Made by a program: the position numbers and the translations under genes. From contig NZ_JAQNDO010000001.1 of the NCBI RefSeq assembly GCF_028369105.1, forward strand, positions 11,440,501 through 11,504,500: a stretch of DNA of 64,000 nt, given 5' to 3'. This document shows positions 16,244-26,057 of this stretch, one piece after another. The notes below the pieces were generated by a model. The model did not search any database and was not told the origin of the DNA. It was given only the letters and a program-made list of their open reading frames with translations. Numbering within the stretch: the first letter of the stretch is position 1; each line of letters opens with the position of its first letter. This stretch comes from Polyangium mundeleinium (lineage in GTDB: Bacteria > Myxococcota_A > Polyangia > Polyangiales > Polyangiaceae).

Positions 16244-17668
16244 TCAGGGGCGCGGCGGCCAGGCCATGTCGAGCGAATCGACGGCCTCGCCGGGCGCCTG
16301 CATCGTGTGGAACGGCGCGGGCGCCGCGAGCGGCGAGACCTCACCCCCACGCGCATTCCCCTGGGACCGCCATTCCAGGCTGAGGTGAATGTGGTGGTGG
16401 TGGTACGGCCAGCCCGAGCCATAGGCGAGGCGGCTCGAGAACGCACTCAGCTCGGACTGGCTGATCTTCCGGCGATCCCCGGCGGGCAGCGCCGCGAGCG
16501 ATTTCGCGGTGGACTGGAGCAGGGGCGCGAGGACGGTGTCCGTGCCGATGACGCGCGTGCGCTGCGAAGCGAAGAGCTTGGCCATGAAGAAGGCCTGGCG
16601 CGGCAAGTCGACGATGTGGGTCTTCGCCGCGCCGGCCGTGCAATAGCCGTCGGCGTGGCTCGCGCCGTCGTTGCAGACGATCTCGGCGTCGTTCGACCCG
16701 TCGGTCTGGAAGTACGAGATGTCGATGTTGCCGCCCTGATCATGCGTGCTCTGCGGATGGCGCGGGTCGCCGACGTCGTAGCCGGGCGTGACGCCGTCCA
16801 TCTGGCAGATGTCGATGAGCGAGAGAGGCTTCGTGCCCGGGAAGGCCTTGCGCGTCTCGGCGAGGGCGCTGCGCACGAGCATGACGAGCTCGCGCCGGGC
16901 AAAGCGATAATTGGAGTACGAGGCGAAGTTGTAACCGTCCCCGACAACCGAATCGGAAGGATCCGGGAACGGGAACGGGATCAGGCCGCTGCCGCTATTG
17001 CCGCGCCCATCGCAATCAGCGAGGGAAAACCCGGCGCCCGTGCAGGTCTGGCCGTCCTTGTAAGTATAATGATTGAGGCGCAGGCTGTACGTGTTCGTCG
17101 CGCCCGCATGCCCGAGGACACGGACGTAATAAACCGTCCCGCCGTCCTCGGAATAAAAGCCATAATATTCGGTGTTCGTCTCCTGGCCGCGGAACGTGTA
17201 AGGATACTCGGCGCCGTTGCGGGATCCGAGCAGGCGTCCCTGCGCATCATACGCCACGAGATCCAGGTCCCCCGCGGCGTGCTTCATCTCGATGCCGACC
17301 CGCGCGATGGTGCGCGCAGGCACGACGACACGGTACCAGTCTTCATCGCCCTTCGTGATGGAGAGGTTGCTCGTGATGCCGAGCGGCACGTCCTTGGCCG
17401 TCACGCGGGCATCGTTCGGTTCGAGGCCCTCGCTGCCAGCCCGCGCGGAGCCCGGCGTGTCGCGCAGGCTCCCCGTGGCGGAGAGGGCTGCCTCGTCGCT
17501 CACCTCGGCGGGCTCGGCGTCCTCGGAATCGGCCGAACCCTCGGCCTCGGACGCAGGGGAGTCCGCCGCGTCGTCGATTCCGGTCTCGCCCAGTTCTCCC
17601 TGACAACCATGCGTCATGGCGGCGAGGGCCATGACGACGAAGTAAGACCATTCACGGCGTGCAATCAT
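16244..17668 (-). CDS. LAS-type metallopeptidase lipoprotein with PPC domain
   Basis: A 474-aa exported protein. MIARREWSYFVVMALAAMTHGC is a lipoprotein signal, followed by a long acidic linker. Residues ~100-200 form a bacterial pre-peptidase C-terminal (PPC) beta-sandwich (LEPNDARV, DEDWYRVVVPA, AGDLDLVAYDAQGRLLG). The C-terminal half carries LAS-family metal ligands: STHDQGGNIDIS (HxxGxxxD) and YHHHHIHLSLEW (HxH), as in penicillin-insensitive murein endopeptidase (MepA, M74) and related M15 enzymes. Likely periplasmic peptidoglycan hydrolase, with a Cys-rich middle (CNDGASHADGYC). The start at 17668 is favoured by the signal peptide; a GTG at 17680 would add four residues. Confidence 0.75.
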   Translation of the reverse strand: MIARREWSYFVVMALAAMTHGCQGELGETGIDDAADSPASEAEGSADSEDAEPAEVSDEAALSATGSLRDTPGSARAGSEGLEPNDARVTAKDVPLGITSNLSITKGDEDWYRVVVPARTIARVGIEMKHAAGDLDLVAYDAQGRLLGSRNGAEYPYTFRGQETNTEYYGFYSEDGGTVYYVRVLGHAGATNTYSLRLNHYTYKDGQTCTGAGFSLADCDGRGNSGSGLIPFPFPDPSDSVVGDGYNFASYSNYRFARRELVMLVRSALAETRKAFPGTKPLSLIDICQMDGVTPGYDVGDPRHPQSTHDQGGNIDISYFQTDGSNDAEIVCNDGASHADGYCTAGAAKTHIVDLPRQAFFMAKLFASQRTRVIGTDTVLAPLLQSTAKSLAALPAGDRRKISQSELSAFSSRLAYGSGWPYHHHHIHLSLEWRSQGNARGGEVSPLAAPAPFHTMQAPGEAVDSLDMAWPPRP

Positions 17669-17841
17669 TGTTTCATCCACCCGGTTGAAGTTCCCCCCCG
17701 GATGAAACCGAACGTGATTCGAGCGTGCAGCCCGATCAAGCTGGAAGGAGCGTTTGCCCGCGGATAAATGGGAGCATTGGCGGACTTTCCGGCCTCCGGC
17801 GCGGAGCACGCCTCGGGATTCACACAACAACGTCGGCAGCG

Positions 17842-19185
17842 CTACCGACGCTCGCCGATGCCCCAGAGGCTCCAACCGTCGCGGAGGTAGATGCGGCCGT
17901 CGCCGACGCTGATGGACGGCTCGTTGAGGACACGGTCGAGGACCCGCGGGCGGAAGGCGCGGCAAGGGGCCGGCAAGGTCCAGCGCCAGAGGCGGGTGAA
18001 CGGCTCTTCGAGGCGCTCGACGAAAAGCGCCTCGGGGCTCGACCAGGCAATGGCATGCTCGTCCACCGCGACGATCGCCGGCATTTCGGTCGACCAGAGC
18101 TCGAACGAGAGGCGGCCGCTCCACGGATCGTAGGGCGAGCCAGGCCAACCCGCGCCGAGCGACGAGGCGCCCCGCGCCGCGCCCGTCTCGGCGTCGAACC
18201 GATACAGATGCGCGGCCGTGCCCGCGACGCCCACGGCCGCGAGCACGCCCCCGCCCGGCCCCGCAATCGAGACGACGTCCCCAGGCACCTGCGCCTCCCA
18301 GCGGACGATCCCCGTCGCGGCGTCGAGCGCGACGATCCGCGAGGGCGCGCGGACGGGGCGCTGCGCGAGCAGGCTGCGCAGGAGCGAGTCCAAAGCCTCG
18401 CCCATGAGCGCGGGCTCCTCGGCGAGCGCTTCGAGCAGCTCCTCGTCGCAAGCGATCTTGCGCGCCGCGTCCTCGGCCACGCGGGCCGATCGATCGAGCA
18501 GGAAAAACATGCCCGCGCCGGCCCCGGCGACGGTGCGGCTGCGCGCGCCGAGCGACCAGAGGACCTGGCCGTCCTCGATCGACCGGGCCACGAGCGTCCC
18601 CCGGTCGTCGGTCCCGCGCACGGGCACGGTCACGCCGAGCACGACGTTCGTGGAGGTGGCGAGCATGGCCTCCTCGCTGCCCCAGCGAAGGCCACGCGCG
18701 AAGGAGCGGCATTCGGTCCGGTAAAACCGGACCTGGCGGTAGAGCCAGGAAACGAGGTAATGGTCGTCGGACGCGTGGGCGAGGGGCATCAGGAAGAGCT
18801 TGCAGCTCCCGTCGCTCCCGAAGATGCGCATGTCGTTGCCGCGCGCCTCCTCCTCGGCGCCGGGCGCATCGACGAGGCCGATGGCCCCCGCGGGGCTGAC
18901 GTCGTAGACCTTGAGCGAGGCGTCTTTCTGGTAGACCGGCACGAGCGCGCGGCCGTCGTTCCAGGGCATGGGCAGGCCCGTGTAGGCGTCGGTGGCTTCG
19001 AGCGGCACGTGGAGCGTGTAAATCGCGCGCCCGGTGGCGCCGTCCACGCCTACGGCGGAGGCGTCGTCGCCCGCGAGCAACAAGCCTTGCTCGGCGATGA
19101 CGGGCCGCTCCAGAAACCCCGACCAGGGGCGCGGGGCCTGGCTCGAAAAGAGGAGCTCGGGCTCGGTGAGGGGCAGGCGGGGCAT
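17842..19185 (-). CDS. PQQ-like beta-propeller protein
   Basis: A 447-aa protein with repeating propeller blades of the PQQ/quinoprotein type (VGVDGATGRAIYTLHV, IVALDAATGIVRWEAQVPG, YRFDAETGAARG). No signal peptide is seen, so it is probably cytoplasmic, unlike true quinoprotein dehydrogenases. The ATG at 19185 lies 2 bp after the aldehyde dehydrogenase stop, so the two are an operon and probably co-translated. The propeller may be a regulatory or scaffolding partner; no enzymatic residue is recognised. Confidence 0.75.
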   Translation of the reverse strand: MPRLPLTEPELLFSSQAPRPWSGFLERPVIAEQGLLLAGDDASAVGVDGATGRAIYTLHVPLEATDAYTGLPMPWNDGRALVPVYQKDASLKVYDVSPAGAIGLVDAPGAEEEARGNDMRIFGSDGSCKLFLMPLAHASDDHYLVSWLYRQVRFYRTECRSFARGLRWGSEEAMLATSTNVVLGVTVPVRGTDDRGTLVARSIEDGQVLWSLGARSRTVAGAGAGMFFLLDRSARVAEDAARKIACDEELLEALAEEPALMGEALDSLLRSLLAQRPVRAPSRIVALDAATGIVRWEAQVPGDVVSIAGPGGGVLAAVGVAGTAAHLYRFDAETGAARGASSLGAGWPGSPYDPWSGRLSFELWSTEMPAIVAVDEHAIAWSSPEALFVERLEEPFTRLWRWTLPAPCRAFRPRVLDRVLNEPSISVGDGRIYLRDGWSLWGIGERR

Positions 19186-19187
19186 GT

Positions 19188-20759
19188 TCAGGGCTCCCCG
19201 AAGGCGATGCCCTGCGACAGGGGCAGGGCCATGCCCCAGTTGAGGGTGTTCGTTTGCCGCCGCATGTAGGATTTCCAGGCGTCGGAGCCACTCTCGCGGC
19301 CGCCGCCCGTGTCTTTCTCGCCGCCGAACGCACCGCCGATCTCCGCGCCGCTCGTGCCGATGTTGACGTTCGCGATCCCGCAATCGCTGCCGGCGTGGGC
19401 GAGGAAGGCTTCGGCCTCGATGAGGTGGTGCGTGAAAATCGAGCCCGAAAGGCCCTGGGGGACGGCATTGTGGAGATCGATCGCCTCGCGCATCTCGCCC
19501 ATGAGCGTCGCGTGGTCCCGCGGCCGCGAGGCGCCGCCATAGTCGATGACGTAGAGGATCGGCGCGAACGTCTCCTCCTGCACGATGCGATATTCGTTCT
19601 TGGCCGCGGCGATGCACGGCTCGACGTAATGACCCCCGGGGAACGCGGGGCCGTCGAGCGGCGCGCCGCCGGAGAGCACCTCGCCGCCCTCCTCTTTCAG
19701 CCGCGCGAGGGCCGATTGCATGGCGGCGACGGCGTCATGGCTGACGAGGGGCCCCATGAGCGTGCCAGCCGCGCGCGGATCGCCGATCCGTACCGTGGCG
19801 TAGGCCCGGACGAGGCGCGTGACGAGCTCGTCCCGCACCGAGCGGTGGACGAGAATGCGACGGGTCGAGGTGCAACGTTGCCCGGCGGTGCCGACCGCGC
19901 CGAACAGGATGGCCCGCGTGGCGAGGTCAAGGTCGGCGTGGCTCGTCACGATCAGAGCATTGTTGCCGCCGAGCTCCAGCAAGGTGCGGCCGAGGCGCCG
20001 GCCGACGACCTCGGCCGCGCGCCGGCCCATGCGGGTGCTGCCCGTGGCTGAGACGAGCGGGAAGCGCGCATCGGCGAGCATGGGCTCTCCGACGTCCTCG
20101 ACGCTGCCGAACGCGAGCGAGAAGAGGGCCGGATCGACGCCGCTCTCGCGGCAGACACGCGCCGCGAGGTGCGTGGTGGCGATGGCCGTGAGCGGGGTCT
20201 TCGGCGAGGGCTTCCAGACCGTGGTGTCGCCGGAGACGGCCGCGATCGCCGCATTCCAGCTCCACACGGCCACCGGGAAATTGAAGGCGGTGATCACGCC
20301 GATGACGCCGAGCGGATGCCATTGCTCGTACATGCGATGGCGCGGCCGCTCGCTGTGCATGGTGAGGCCGTGGAGCTGGCGCGAGAGGCCGCAGGCGAAA
20401 TCGCAGATGTCGATCATCTCCTGCACCTCGCCCTCGCCCTCGGCCGTGATCTTGCCCATCTCCAGGGTGATGAGGGCGCCGAGGTCCTTCTTGTGGGCGC
20501 GCAGGGCGTCGCCGAGCCTGCGCACGACCTCGCCGCGCTTCGGGGCCGGCACCTCGCGCCACGTCCGGAAGGCGGCCTCGGCACGCGCCACGATGTGCTC
20601 GTACTCGGCGCGGCGGATCGGACGCACGGAGGCGATGCGCGAGCCGTCGATCGGGGTGATCACGTCGAGGGGCGGGCCGGCACCGAGCCAGTGCTCGCCG
20701 TCGAAACCGCCGAGGTTCTCGTCACGAGCGAGGCCGAGCCGGGAGAGCAGTTCATGCAT
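19188..20759 (-). CDS. Aldehyde dehydrogenase, ALDH7 (antiquitin) type
   Basis: NAD(P)-dependent oxidation of an aldehyde to the acid; ALDH7 enzymes usually act on alpha-aminoadipic semialdehyde in lysine breakdown. The 523-aa protein has the cofactor loop GVITAFNFPVAVWSWN, the LELGGNNALIV motif with its catalytic Glu, the nucleophile in GTAGQRCTSTRR (Cys) and the C-terminal GGEKDTGGGRESGSDAWK typical of this subfamily. The start is MHELLSRLGLARDENLGG at 20759; a longer upstream frame is shadow. First gene of a two-gene leftward operon with the propeller protein. A few extra residues around YGGASRPRD lie in a surface loop. Confidence 0.93.
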   Translation of the reverse strand: MHELLSRLGLARDENLGGFDGEHWLGAGPPLDVITPIDGSRIASVRPIRRAEYEHIVARAEAAFRTWREVPAPKRGEVVRRLGDALRAHKKDLGALITLEMGKITAEGEGEVQEMIDICDFACGLSRQLHGLTMHSERPRHRMYEQWHPLGVIGVITAFNFPVAVWSWNAAIAAVSGDTTVWKPSPKTPLTAIATTHLAARVCRESGVDPALFSLAFGSVEDVGEPMLADARFPLVSATGSTRMGRRAAEVVGRRLGRTLLELGGNNALIVTSHADLDLATRAILFGAVGTAGQRCTSTRRILVHRSVRDELVTRLVRAYATVRIGDPRAAGTLMGPLVSHDAVAAMQSALARLKEEGGEVLSGGAPLDGPAFPGGHYVEPCIAAAKNEYRIVQEETFAPILYVIDYGGASRPRDHATLMGEMREAIDLHNAVPQGLSGSIFTHHLIEAEAFLAHAGSDCGIANVNIGTSGAEIGGAFGGEKDTGGGRESGSDAWKSYMRRQTNTLNWGMALPLSQGIAFGEP

Positions 20760-20893
20760 GAGGAAGCTCCGGGGCGAGCGGCACGTGGCCGCCCGGTGCG
20801 CGAGTGTCCGATCATCCCGGCAGGAAAGGGAAGAACTCGGCGAAGCTTGGAGCCCCCACGGTCCCCGCGGGCGCTCTGTGCGAGGGCGGCGGC

Positions 20894-21619
20894 TCACACG
20901 AGGGGCAAGATCCCGAGGTCCAGCAGCGAGACGTACTGGCCCGTGCTCGAGACGATCACGTGATCGAGCAGGGGCACGCCCACGACCTGGCTGGCCTCGG
21001 CGACCTTGCGGGTCATGGCCACGTCGGCGTCCGAGGGCGCGGGATCGCCGCTCGGGTGGTTGTGCACGAGGATGATGGCGGCCGCCGTGTCCTGGAGGGC
21101 GACGCGCAGGACGTCGCGCGGGGTGACGCCGAGCCCGTGCACGCCGCCCTGGGCGACGCGCCGCGCGCTGCGCAGGCCGTTGCGGCCGTCGAGCGAGAGC
21201 ACCCATAACTCCTCGTACTCGCGCCAGGAGAGACGGCTCGTGAACCAAGCGGCGACGGCGGCGGAGTTGCAGACCGCGGGCCGCGGACGGATCGAGCGCA
21301 TGAGCGAGCGCCGGCCGATCTCGAGCCCGGCGAGCAGGCGCAGGGCCTTGGCGGTGCCCACGCCAGGGATCTCGGCGATGGCCGAGGGGCCGAGCCGCCC
21401 AAGCCCTTCAAGCCCGCCGACCCGCTCGAGCAGCTCGTTCGCGAGGCGGAAGACGGAGCACCCGACGAGCCCCGTGCCGAGGACGATGGCGAGCAAATCG
21501 GCGTCCGAGAGCATCAAAATCCCCTCCTCGAGCGCGCGCTCGCGGGGCCCGCGGGGCCCGGGCGTCAGCGTTTCGAGGAACCCTTCGTTGGCCGGAGCCA
21601 GTTGGAGCATCGCAACCAT
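20894..21619 (-). CDS. radC: RadC-family JAB/MPN protein
   Basis: A 241-aa RadC homologue of usual length. It has an N-terminal helix-hairpin-helix (PSAIAEIPGVGTAKALRLLAGLE) and the C-terminal metal-binding JAB1/MPN motif HNHPSGDPAPSDAD (about residues 190-203). The family is often linked with recombination or mobile elements, but its biochemical function is uncertain and the repair role is disputed. The ATG at 21619 has AGGGG upstream; the one at 21610 is also possible. Divergent from the FHA-GGDEF gene. Confidence 0.93.
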   Translation of the reverse strand: MVAMLQLAPANEGFLETLTPGPRGPRERALEEGILMLSDADLLAIVLGTGLVGCSVFRLANELLERVGGLEGLGRLGPSAIAEIPGVGTAKALRLLAGLEIGRRSLMRSIRPRPAVCNSAAVAAWFTSRLSWREYEELWVLSLDGRNGLRSARRVAQGGVHGLGVTPRDVLRVALQDTAAAIILVHNHPSGDPAPSDADVAMTRKVAEASQVVGVPLLDHVIVSSTGQYVSLLDLGILPLV

Positions 21620-21832
21620 GGCCCCTGCAGGAGCAGGATCCAGGCCGCGCAGGTTTCCCGGGCAAAGACGGGCGCGGGGGGTGGCGAAGGGGAAAATCCG
21701 CCTGGCGGGCGCCAGGGAGGAGGCCCCGTCCAAGCGCGTCGATCTCGCCTACGACCTCGCTCTTCCCCGTCGGGGTCACGCAGGTCACGCTACTCTCTGG
21801 AGCCGGCGCCAACCCCAGCGCCGCCGACCGCC

Positions 21833-22690
21833 ATGATCCTAAGCTGCTCGAACGACCAAGCAGGCCCCGACACCCTCGTCATCATCTACGCGCGCGATCG
21901 CAAGCTCCTGGGCCATCGATACAAACTCGACCCCGCCGTCACGGTGGTCACGGTCGGACGCAGCGCTGAAAATACCATCACGATCGACAGCGACGCGGTC
22001 TCGCGGTGTCATGCGCGCTTCGAGAAACGCGCCGAGGGCTGGTGGGTGGTCGACACCAACAGCACCAACGGCACCTTCGTCAACGACGAGCGGGTGCCGG
22101 GAGCGCTGCTGCGCTGTGGCGATCGGGTCAGCCTCGGCAACACGATCTTCAGGTCCTGCTGCGCCGAGTGCGGGCGACTGATCGACGAAACACGCTACAC
22201 GACGACGCCGATCGACGGCCTGACAAAGGCGTACAACCGCCGTCATTTCATCGAGCAGCTCGACAGCGCGTTGCGGCGCACGGAGCCCCCCGAGCAACCG
22301 CTGGCGATGGTGATGTTCGACCTTGACCATTTCAAGAGGGTCAACGACTCGTTCGGGCACATGGCGGGTGACCAGGTGCTGCGAGAGATCGTGTCGCTCA
22401 CGCAGCAGCATGTGCGCCCGGGTGATGTCTTTGCACGTTATGGCGGGGAAGAGTTCGCGCTGATGCTACCCGGGACAGACCTTCAGGGAGCCGCGGCGCT
22501 GGCCGAGACGATCCGCGCGGCGGTCGCGGCCCACGTGGTGACCTTCGAGGAGCACACGATCTCGCTGACGCTATCGGCGGGCGTCGCACAAGCGGATGAA
22601 AACACCTGCGTCGCCAGCGATCTCATCGGGCCGGCAGACGAGAGGCTCTACCAGGCCAAATGCGACGGCCGCAATCGCGTACGCTCGTAA
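21833..22690 (+). CDS. FHA-GGDEF diguanylate cyclase
   Basis: Makes cyclic di-GMP from two GTP. Of its 285 aa, residues ~15-100 are an FHA phosphothreonine-binding domain (VGRSAENTITID, SRCHARF, DTNSTNGTFVNDERV). A short Cys pair (CCAEC) links to the GGDEF domain with LTKAYNRRHF, MVMFDLDHFKRVND and active-site RYGGEEFALML. An inhibitory I-site RxxD (RPGD) lies exactly five residues before GGEEF, so product inhibition is expected. The FHA domain suggests it is controlled by Ser/Thr kinases of the kind encoded at 50737. ATG at 21833. Confidence 0.93.
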   Translation: MILSCSNDQAGPDTLVIIYARDRKLLGHRYKLDPAVTVVTVGRSAENTITIDSDAVSRCHARFEKRAEGWWVVDTNSTNGTFVNDERVPGALLRCGDRVSLGNTIFRSCCAECGRLIDETRYTTTPIDGLTKAYNRRHFIEQLDSALRRTEPPEQPLAMVMFDLDHFKRVNDSFGHMAGDQVLREIVSLTQQHVRPGDVFARYGGEEFALMLPGTDLQGAAALAETIRAAVAAHVVTFEEHTISLTLSAGVAQADENTCVASDLIGPADERLYQAKCDGRNRVRS

Positions 22691-22711
22691 AGGCGTCAAG
22701 CCACCCGAGCA

Positions 22712-23347
22712 TCAAAGCGAGAACAGCAGCGCGCGCACCGGGCTCGCCTCGAGCGCGACCGGCAGAGGCGGGCAAACGAGCGTGTAGCTGCCCGCCGCGA
22801 CGCCATCGAGATCGAGCGCGACGAGCGCGGGCAACCCCGCGGTCGCAAGGCGGGTGTGGGCGGGGAAGGTCGTGGAATCGAGAGGATCGAAGCTGTAGGC
22901 ATCGAATCCGACGAGGACGGGGCGGCGCGCGAGCAGCGCGTCGATCACCTGCGGATCCAGAAAGGCGAGGTCGACCGCGGGAGAAGGACCATGCCAGCAG
23001 GCGCTGCTCCGCGTGCGGAGGAGGAGGCGGCTCCGGCGCGGGATGCGGGTGAGGTCGCCGAGGTCCGAGACCTCGATGCGGTCCTTGGGGAGGCGCGCGA
23101 GATCCAGGACAAAGGCGGGGCCGACGAAGGTATCGGGCGGAAAGGCGGAGAGATCCGGGGCGCCCAGGAGGAAATGGGAGGGCGCGTCGAGGTGGGTGCC
23201 GACGTGGGCGTGAAGGTGGAGGCTGGAGACGTCGAGCGGGGCGCCGTCACGAATGCGCGCGAGGGGACGCAGCTCCGGGGGTGGATCGCCGGGAAAAACG
23301 GGGGTCGTCGCGGCAAGGGGGAGCGAGAGGTCCTTGACGAGGCGCAT
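22712..23347 (-). CDS. Cyclase-family (kynurenine-formamidase-like) hydrolase
   Basis: A 211-aa member of the cyclase family (PF04199, formamidase/creatininase-like fold). The metal-binding signature HVGTHLDAPSH is at residues 48-58, and the start MRLVKDLSLPL at 23347 is typical. Family members hydrolyse N-formylkynurenine or isatin or act on polyketides; the substrate here is unknown. Convergent with the FHA-GGDEF gene, and divergent from the RsbR-like gene at 23601 across 250 bp that must hold both promoters. Confidence 0.85.
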   Translation of the reverse strand: MRLVKDLSLPLAATTPVFPGDPPPELRPLARIRDGAPLDVSSLHLHAHVGTHLDAPSHFLLGAPDLSAFPPDTFVGPAFVLDLARLPKDRIEVSDLGDLTRIPRRSRLLLRTRSSACWHGPSPAVDLAFLDPQVIDALLARRPVLVGFDAYSFDPLDSTTFPAHTRLATAGLPALVALDLDGVAAGSYTLVCPPLPVALEASPVRALLFSL

Positions 23348-23600
23348 GTCTTGCGAAGGTAGCAAAGGTTGTGGCTTGGGGCGATTGATGAGCAACACGT
23401 CGTCGAGCCGCGTTGCGCTCTTCATGAGCTTCCTGCGGGTCGAACGCTGGGCTGTGCAGCGGACGCGGGAGCAAGCGCGCGACACCGCCGCGCCCGCGGT
23501 CGGGGTGCGTGGCATTTTTAGGCTCCTCGTCTTGGGACGCTGTAGCATGGCGGTCCGCGCGTCCGACCAGGTCGATTTTACCAGGAGTGGGTGAAGAGCG

Positions 23601-24755
23601 ATGAGCGAGCGTCCGAAGATCAGCGTGGATGGAGTGGATTTCGAGTGGGACCGAGAGAACGGCCGCATCCTGGTTTGGGGCAACCCGGCGTTGCTCATGT
23701 GGATCGAGACGACGCTGGCCGGGCTCATGGTCGGCATCCACAAGATGGTCGGTACCGAGCGTTTCGTGATCGCCGCGGAGCAGGCGGGCCGCGAAAGCAT
23801 CGAGGGCGAGGTGGCGGCCATCATGCAGCACCGTCAAAGCGTGGAGGACGGGTTCCGGTACCTTGGCACGAGCGCCGCCGCGGTCGGGCACGGCCACTGG
23901 GAGCTCGTGCGGCTCGACCACGAGAAAAAGGAGGCGTGGTTCCGGGTCCACAATAGCTGGGAGGCCCTCTACCAGAAAGCGCTCGGCGTCACCTGGGGCA
24001 CGAGCACGATGGCGGGCAAGTTCGGCGCCCATTGCTCGAGAATTTTCGAGACGCACTGTCGGGCCGAGCAGACCGCATTCCTGGCGCGCGGCGACGCCTA
24101 TGACGAGTTCGTCGTGCGCCCCACGGAGCGCACGATCGAGGACGACCTCGACGCGCTGATCGGCACCGAGAACGCCACCAGGGCGGATTTCACGGTGGCC
24201 TTCGAGCGCCTGCAACGCGAGGTCGAGGAGCGCCGGCGCATCGAGGAGGACCTGCGCCGCGAGGTCGAGGAGCGTACGCGCATCGAGGAGGAGCTTCGAA
24301 GCAAGCTCGACCTCATCCGGCGACAGGAGGAGGCGATCCGCGCGATGTCGACGCCGATCCTCAAGTTGTGGGAGGGCGTCCTGACCATGCCGGTGGTCGG
24401 GCTCGTCGACAGCACGCGCGCCGGGGGAATGATGGAGGCGTTGCTCGAAGAGATCACGCGGACGCAGACGCGCTTTACGATCCTGGATCTGACGGGCGTC
24501 GACGTGATCGACACGGGCGCGGCGGGCCACCTGCTCAAGGTCGTGCAGGCGGCGCGGCTGCTCGGCACGCAATGCCTCGTCTCCGGGATCTCGCCGAGCA
24601 TGGCGAGCACGGTGGTCAGCCTGGAGCTCGACCTCGGCGCGCTGAAGACGTTCGGGACGCTGGAGGCTGCGCTCCGCTATGCGATCAAGCAGGGGAACGT
24701 GGAGGACACAGAGGCGCCAAAGGGGGGCCCTCGCGGCGTGCGCTCTGCTCGGTAG
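23601..24755 (+). CDS. RsbR-like STAS protein with N-terminal sensor and coiled coil
   Basis: A 384-aa stressosome-type regulator. Residues 1-190 form a helical sensor (SVDGVDFEWDRENGRILVWG, then FRYLGTSAAAVGHGHWELVRLD). Residues ~195-255 are a charged coiled coil (LQREVEERRRIEEDLRREV). The STAS domain (about 262-375) has the phosphorylatable motif DLTGVDVIDTGAAGHLL typical of RsbR/RsbS. In known systems STAS proteins bind an RsbT-type kinase; none is adjacent, so this is an orphan. The ATG at 23601 has GGAGTGG upstream. Confidence 0.85.
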   Translation: MSERPKISVDGVDFEWDRENGRILVWGNPALLMWIETTLAGLMVGIHKMVGTERFVIAAEQAGRESIEGEVAAIMQHRQSVEDGFRYLGTSAAAVGHGHWELVRLDHEKKEAWFRVHNSWEALYQKALGVTWGTSTMAGKFGAHCSRIFETHCRAEQTAFLARGDAYDEFVVRPTERTIEDDLDALIGTENATRADFTVAFERLQREVEERRRIEEDLRREVEERTRIEEELRSKLDLIRRQEEAIRAMSTPILKLWEGVLTMPVVGLVDSTRAGGMMEALLEEITRTQTRFTILDLTGVDVIDTGAAGHLLKVVQAARLLGTQCLVSGISPSMASTVVSLELDLGALKTFGTLEAALRYAIKQGNVEDTEAPKGGPRGVRSAR

Positions 24756-24884
24756 CAAGCACACCCATTAGCGAAGCTGCACCTACGGCCATACGTTTCC
24801 GGTGCAATGGGTGGCGGCATCGCCTCGTCCGCCGGTCTCTGACACAGCTTTCACGTCGCGCGCGAGTGCGATAAGGTCGCGCCG

Positions 24885-25589
24885 ATGAGCGACCCAGTGA
24901 GCGATGCGCAGGCGCGCGTGTACCAAGAGAAGGCGGACGCGTACGACGCGCTGATCAACGCGGAGGATGCGGACGAGGCGCTCGCACGCGTGGTGCGCGA
25001 ATGGCTGCCGGAGGGGGCCGTGGCGCTCGACGTCGGCGCGGGTACTGGACGGCTCTCGCGCATCGCCTCCGCACGCGCGTCTCGCTTGCACTTGGTCGAT
25101 CGCGCGGCGCCTATGTTGGAGATCGCGCGCCGGCATCTGTCGCAGGCCGGCGTGCCGTTCACCATCCACCACGCGGATGCGCGCTCGTTGCCGTTGCCCG
25201 ACGCGAGCGTCGATGTCGCGATGGCCGGATGGGTGTTCGGGCATTTTCGTCACTGGATGCCGGAGGGCTGGCGCGAGGAAGTGGACGCGGCGCTGTCGGA
25301 GATGCGCCGTGTAGTGCGTCCCGGCGGTGCGCTCATGGTCATCGAGACGCTTGGCACAGGCCACGAGACGCCGCGCGTCCATCCGGGCATGGACGAGTAC
25401 TTCGCGCATCTGGAGCACGCGCACGGGCTTTCGCGCCGCTGGGTGCGCACCGACTACGTGTTCCCCGACGTCGAGACCGCGATGCGCATTTGCGGCGAAT
25501 TTTTCGGTCCAGCGCTCGTGGCCCAGATCCGCGAGCGCGCTTGGGCGCGTGTTCCGGAGTGCACCGCGATCTTCACGGGCGCTCGCTGA
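24885..25589 (+). CDS. Class I SAM-dependent methyltransferase
   Basis: A 234-aa Rossmann methyltransferase with motif I LDVGAGTGRLS (residues 48-58), acidic loop HLVDRAAPML, motif II HHADARSLPLPDASVDVAMA and post-motif EMRRVVRPGGALMVIET. Methyltransf_11-like. The N-terminal helix YQEKADAYDALIN is typical of small-molecule methyltransferases. Substrate unknown. ATG at 24885. The small zinc-ribbon gene follows 51 bp downstream on the same strand. Confidence 0.9.
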   Translation: MSDPVSDAQARVYQEKADAYDALINAEDADEALARVVREWLPEGAVALDVGAGTGRLSRIASARASRLHLVDRAAPMLEIARRHLSQAGVPFTIHHADARSLPLPDASVDVAMAGWVFGHFRHWMPEGWREEVDAALSEMRRVVRPGGALMVIETLGTGHETPRVHPGMDEYFAHLEHAHGLSRRWVRTDYVFPDVETAMRICGEFFGPALVAQIRERAWARVPECTAIFTGAR

Positions 25590-25640
25590 TCCGCTGCGCG
25601 ACGATCACTCCATCGTCGAGCACGTAGAAAGGCGCGTGAC

Positions 25641-26057
25641 ATGAGCGACCCTTTCTCGAAGAAAAAAGAAGAGACCCGCCAGCGCCTGATTGCGGCCCGC
25701 CATCCTCGGCGTGGGACCGCCGTATTGTCATCGGATCCTGACCATAATCCTCTCATCCTTGAAGACTGTTCCGCTTGTCACGGAACGGGGCTCCGCTGCT
25801 ACGAAACCTCGACCACTTACACTCGTGATGTCTGTACAACCTGTGCCGGGCGGGGCATTACAGGTCGGCTCGTCAGGTACTTCCAGGACGATTCGCCAGA
25901 GGTTCGGAACGCCGATACTGGGAACGGCTGGCTCACCTGCCCGTGGTGCAACCGCCGGTTCACCCTTCGTGATTCCGCTGTCTGGTCGGGACTCCGTCAC
26001 ATCACATGCGGGGGACGGATCGAAATCACAGCGTCTCGGGATAACGATGAACGTTAG
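25641..26057 (+). CDS. Zinc-ribbon protein with DnaJ-like CxxCxGxG motifs
   Basis: A 138-aa protein with three Cys pairs: CSACHGTG (43-50), CTTCAGRG (65-72) and CPWC (100-103). The first two are DnaJ-type CxxCxGxG halves, giving one zinc centre, and the third may join a later Cys at ITCGG. It has no J-domain, so it is not a full DnaJ. The start MSDPFSKKKEETRQR is basic. Base composition is lower in G+C than its neighbours, which with the flanking region suggests acquired DNA. Function unknown; a zinc-dependent binding protein is the safe description. Confidence 0.7.
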   Translation: MSDPFSKKKEETRQRLIAARHPRRGTAVLSSDPDHNPLILEDCSACHGTGLRCYETSTTYTRDVCTTCAGRGITGRLVRYFQDDSPEVRNADTGNGWLTCPWCNRRFTLRDSAVWSGLRHITCGGRIEITASRDNDER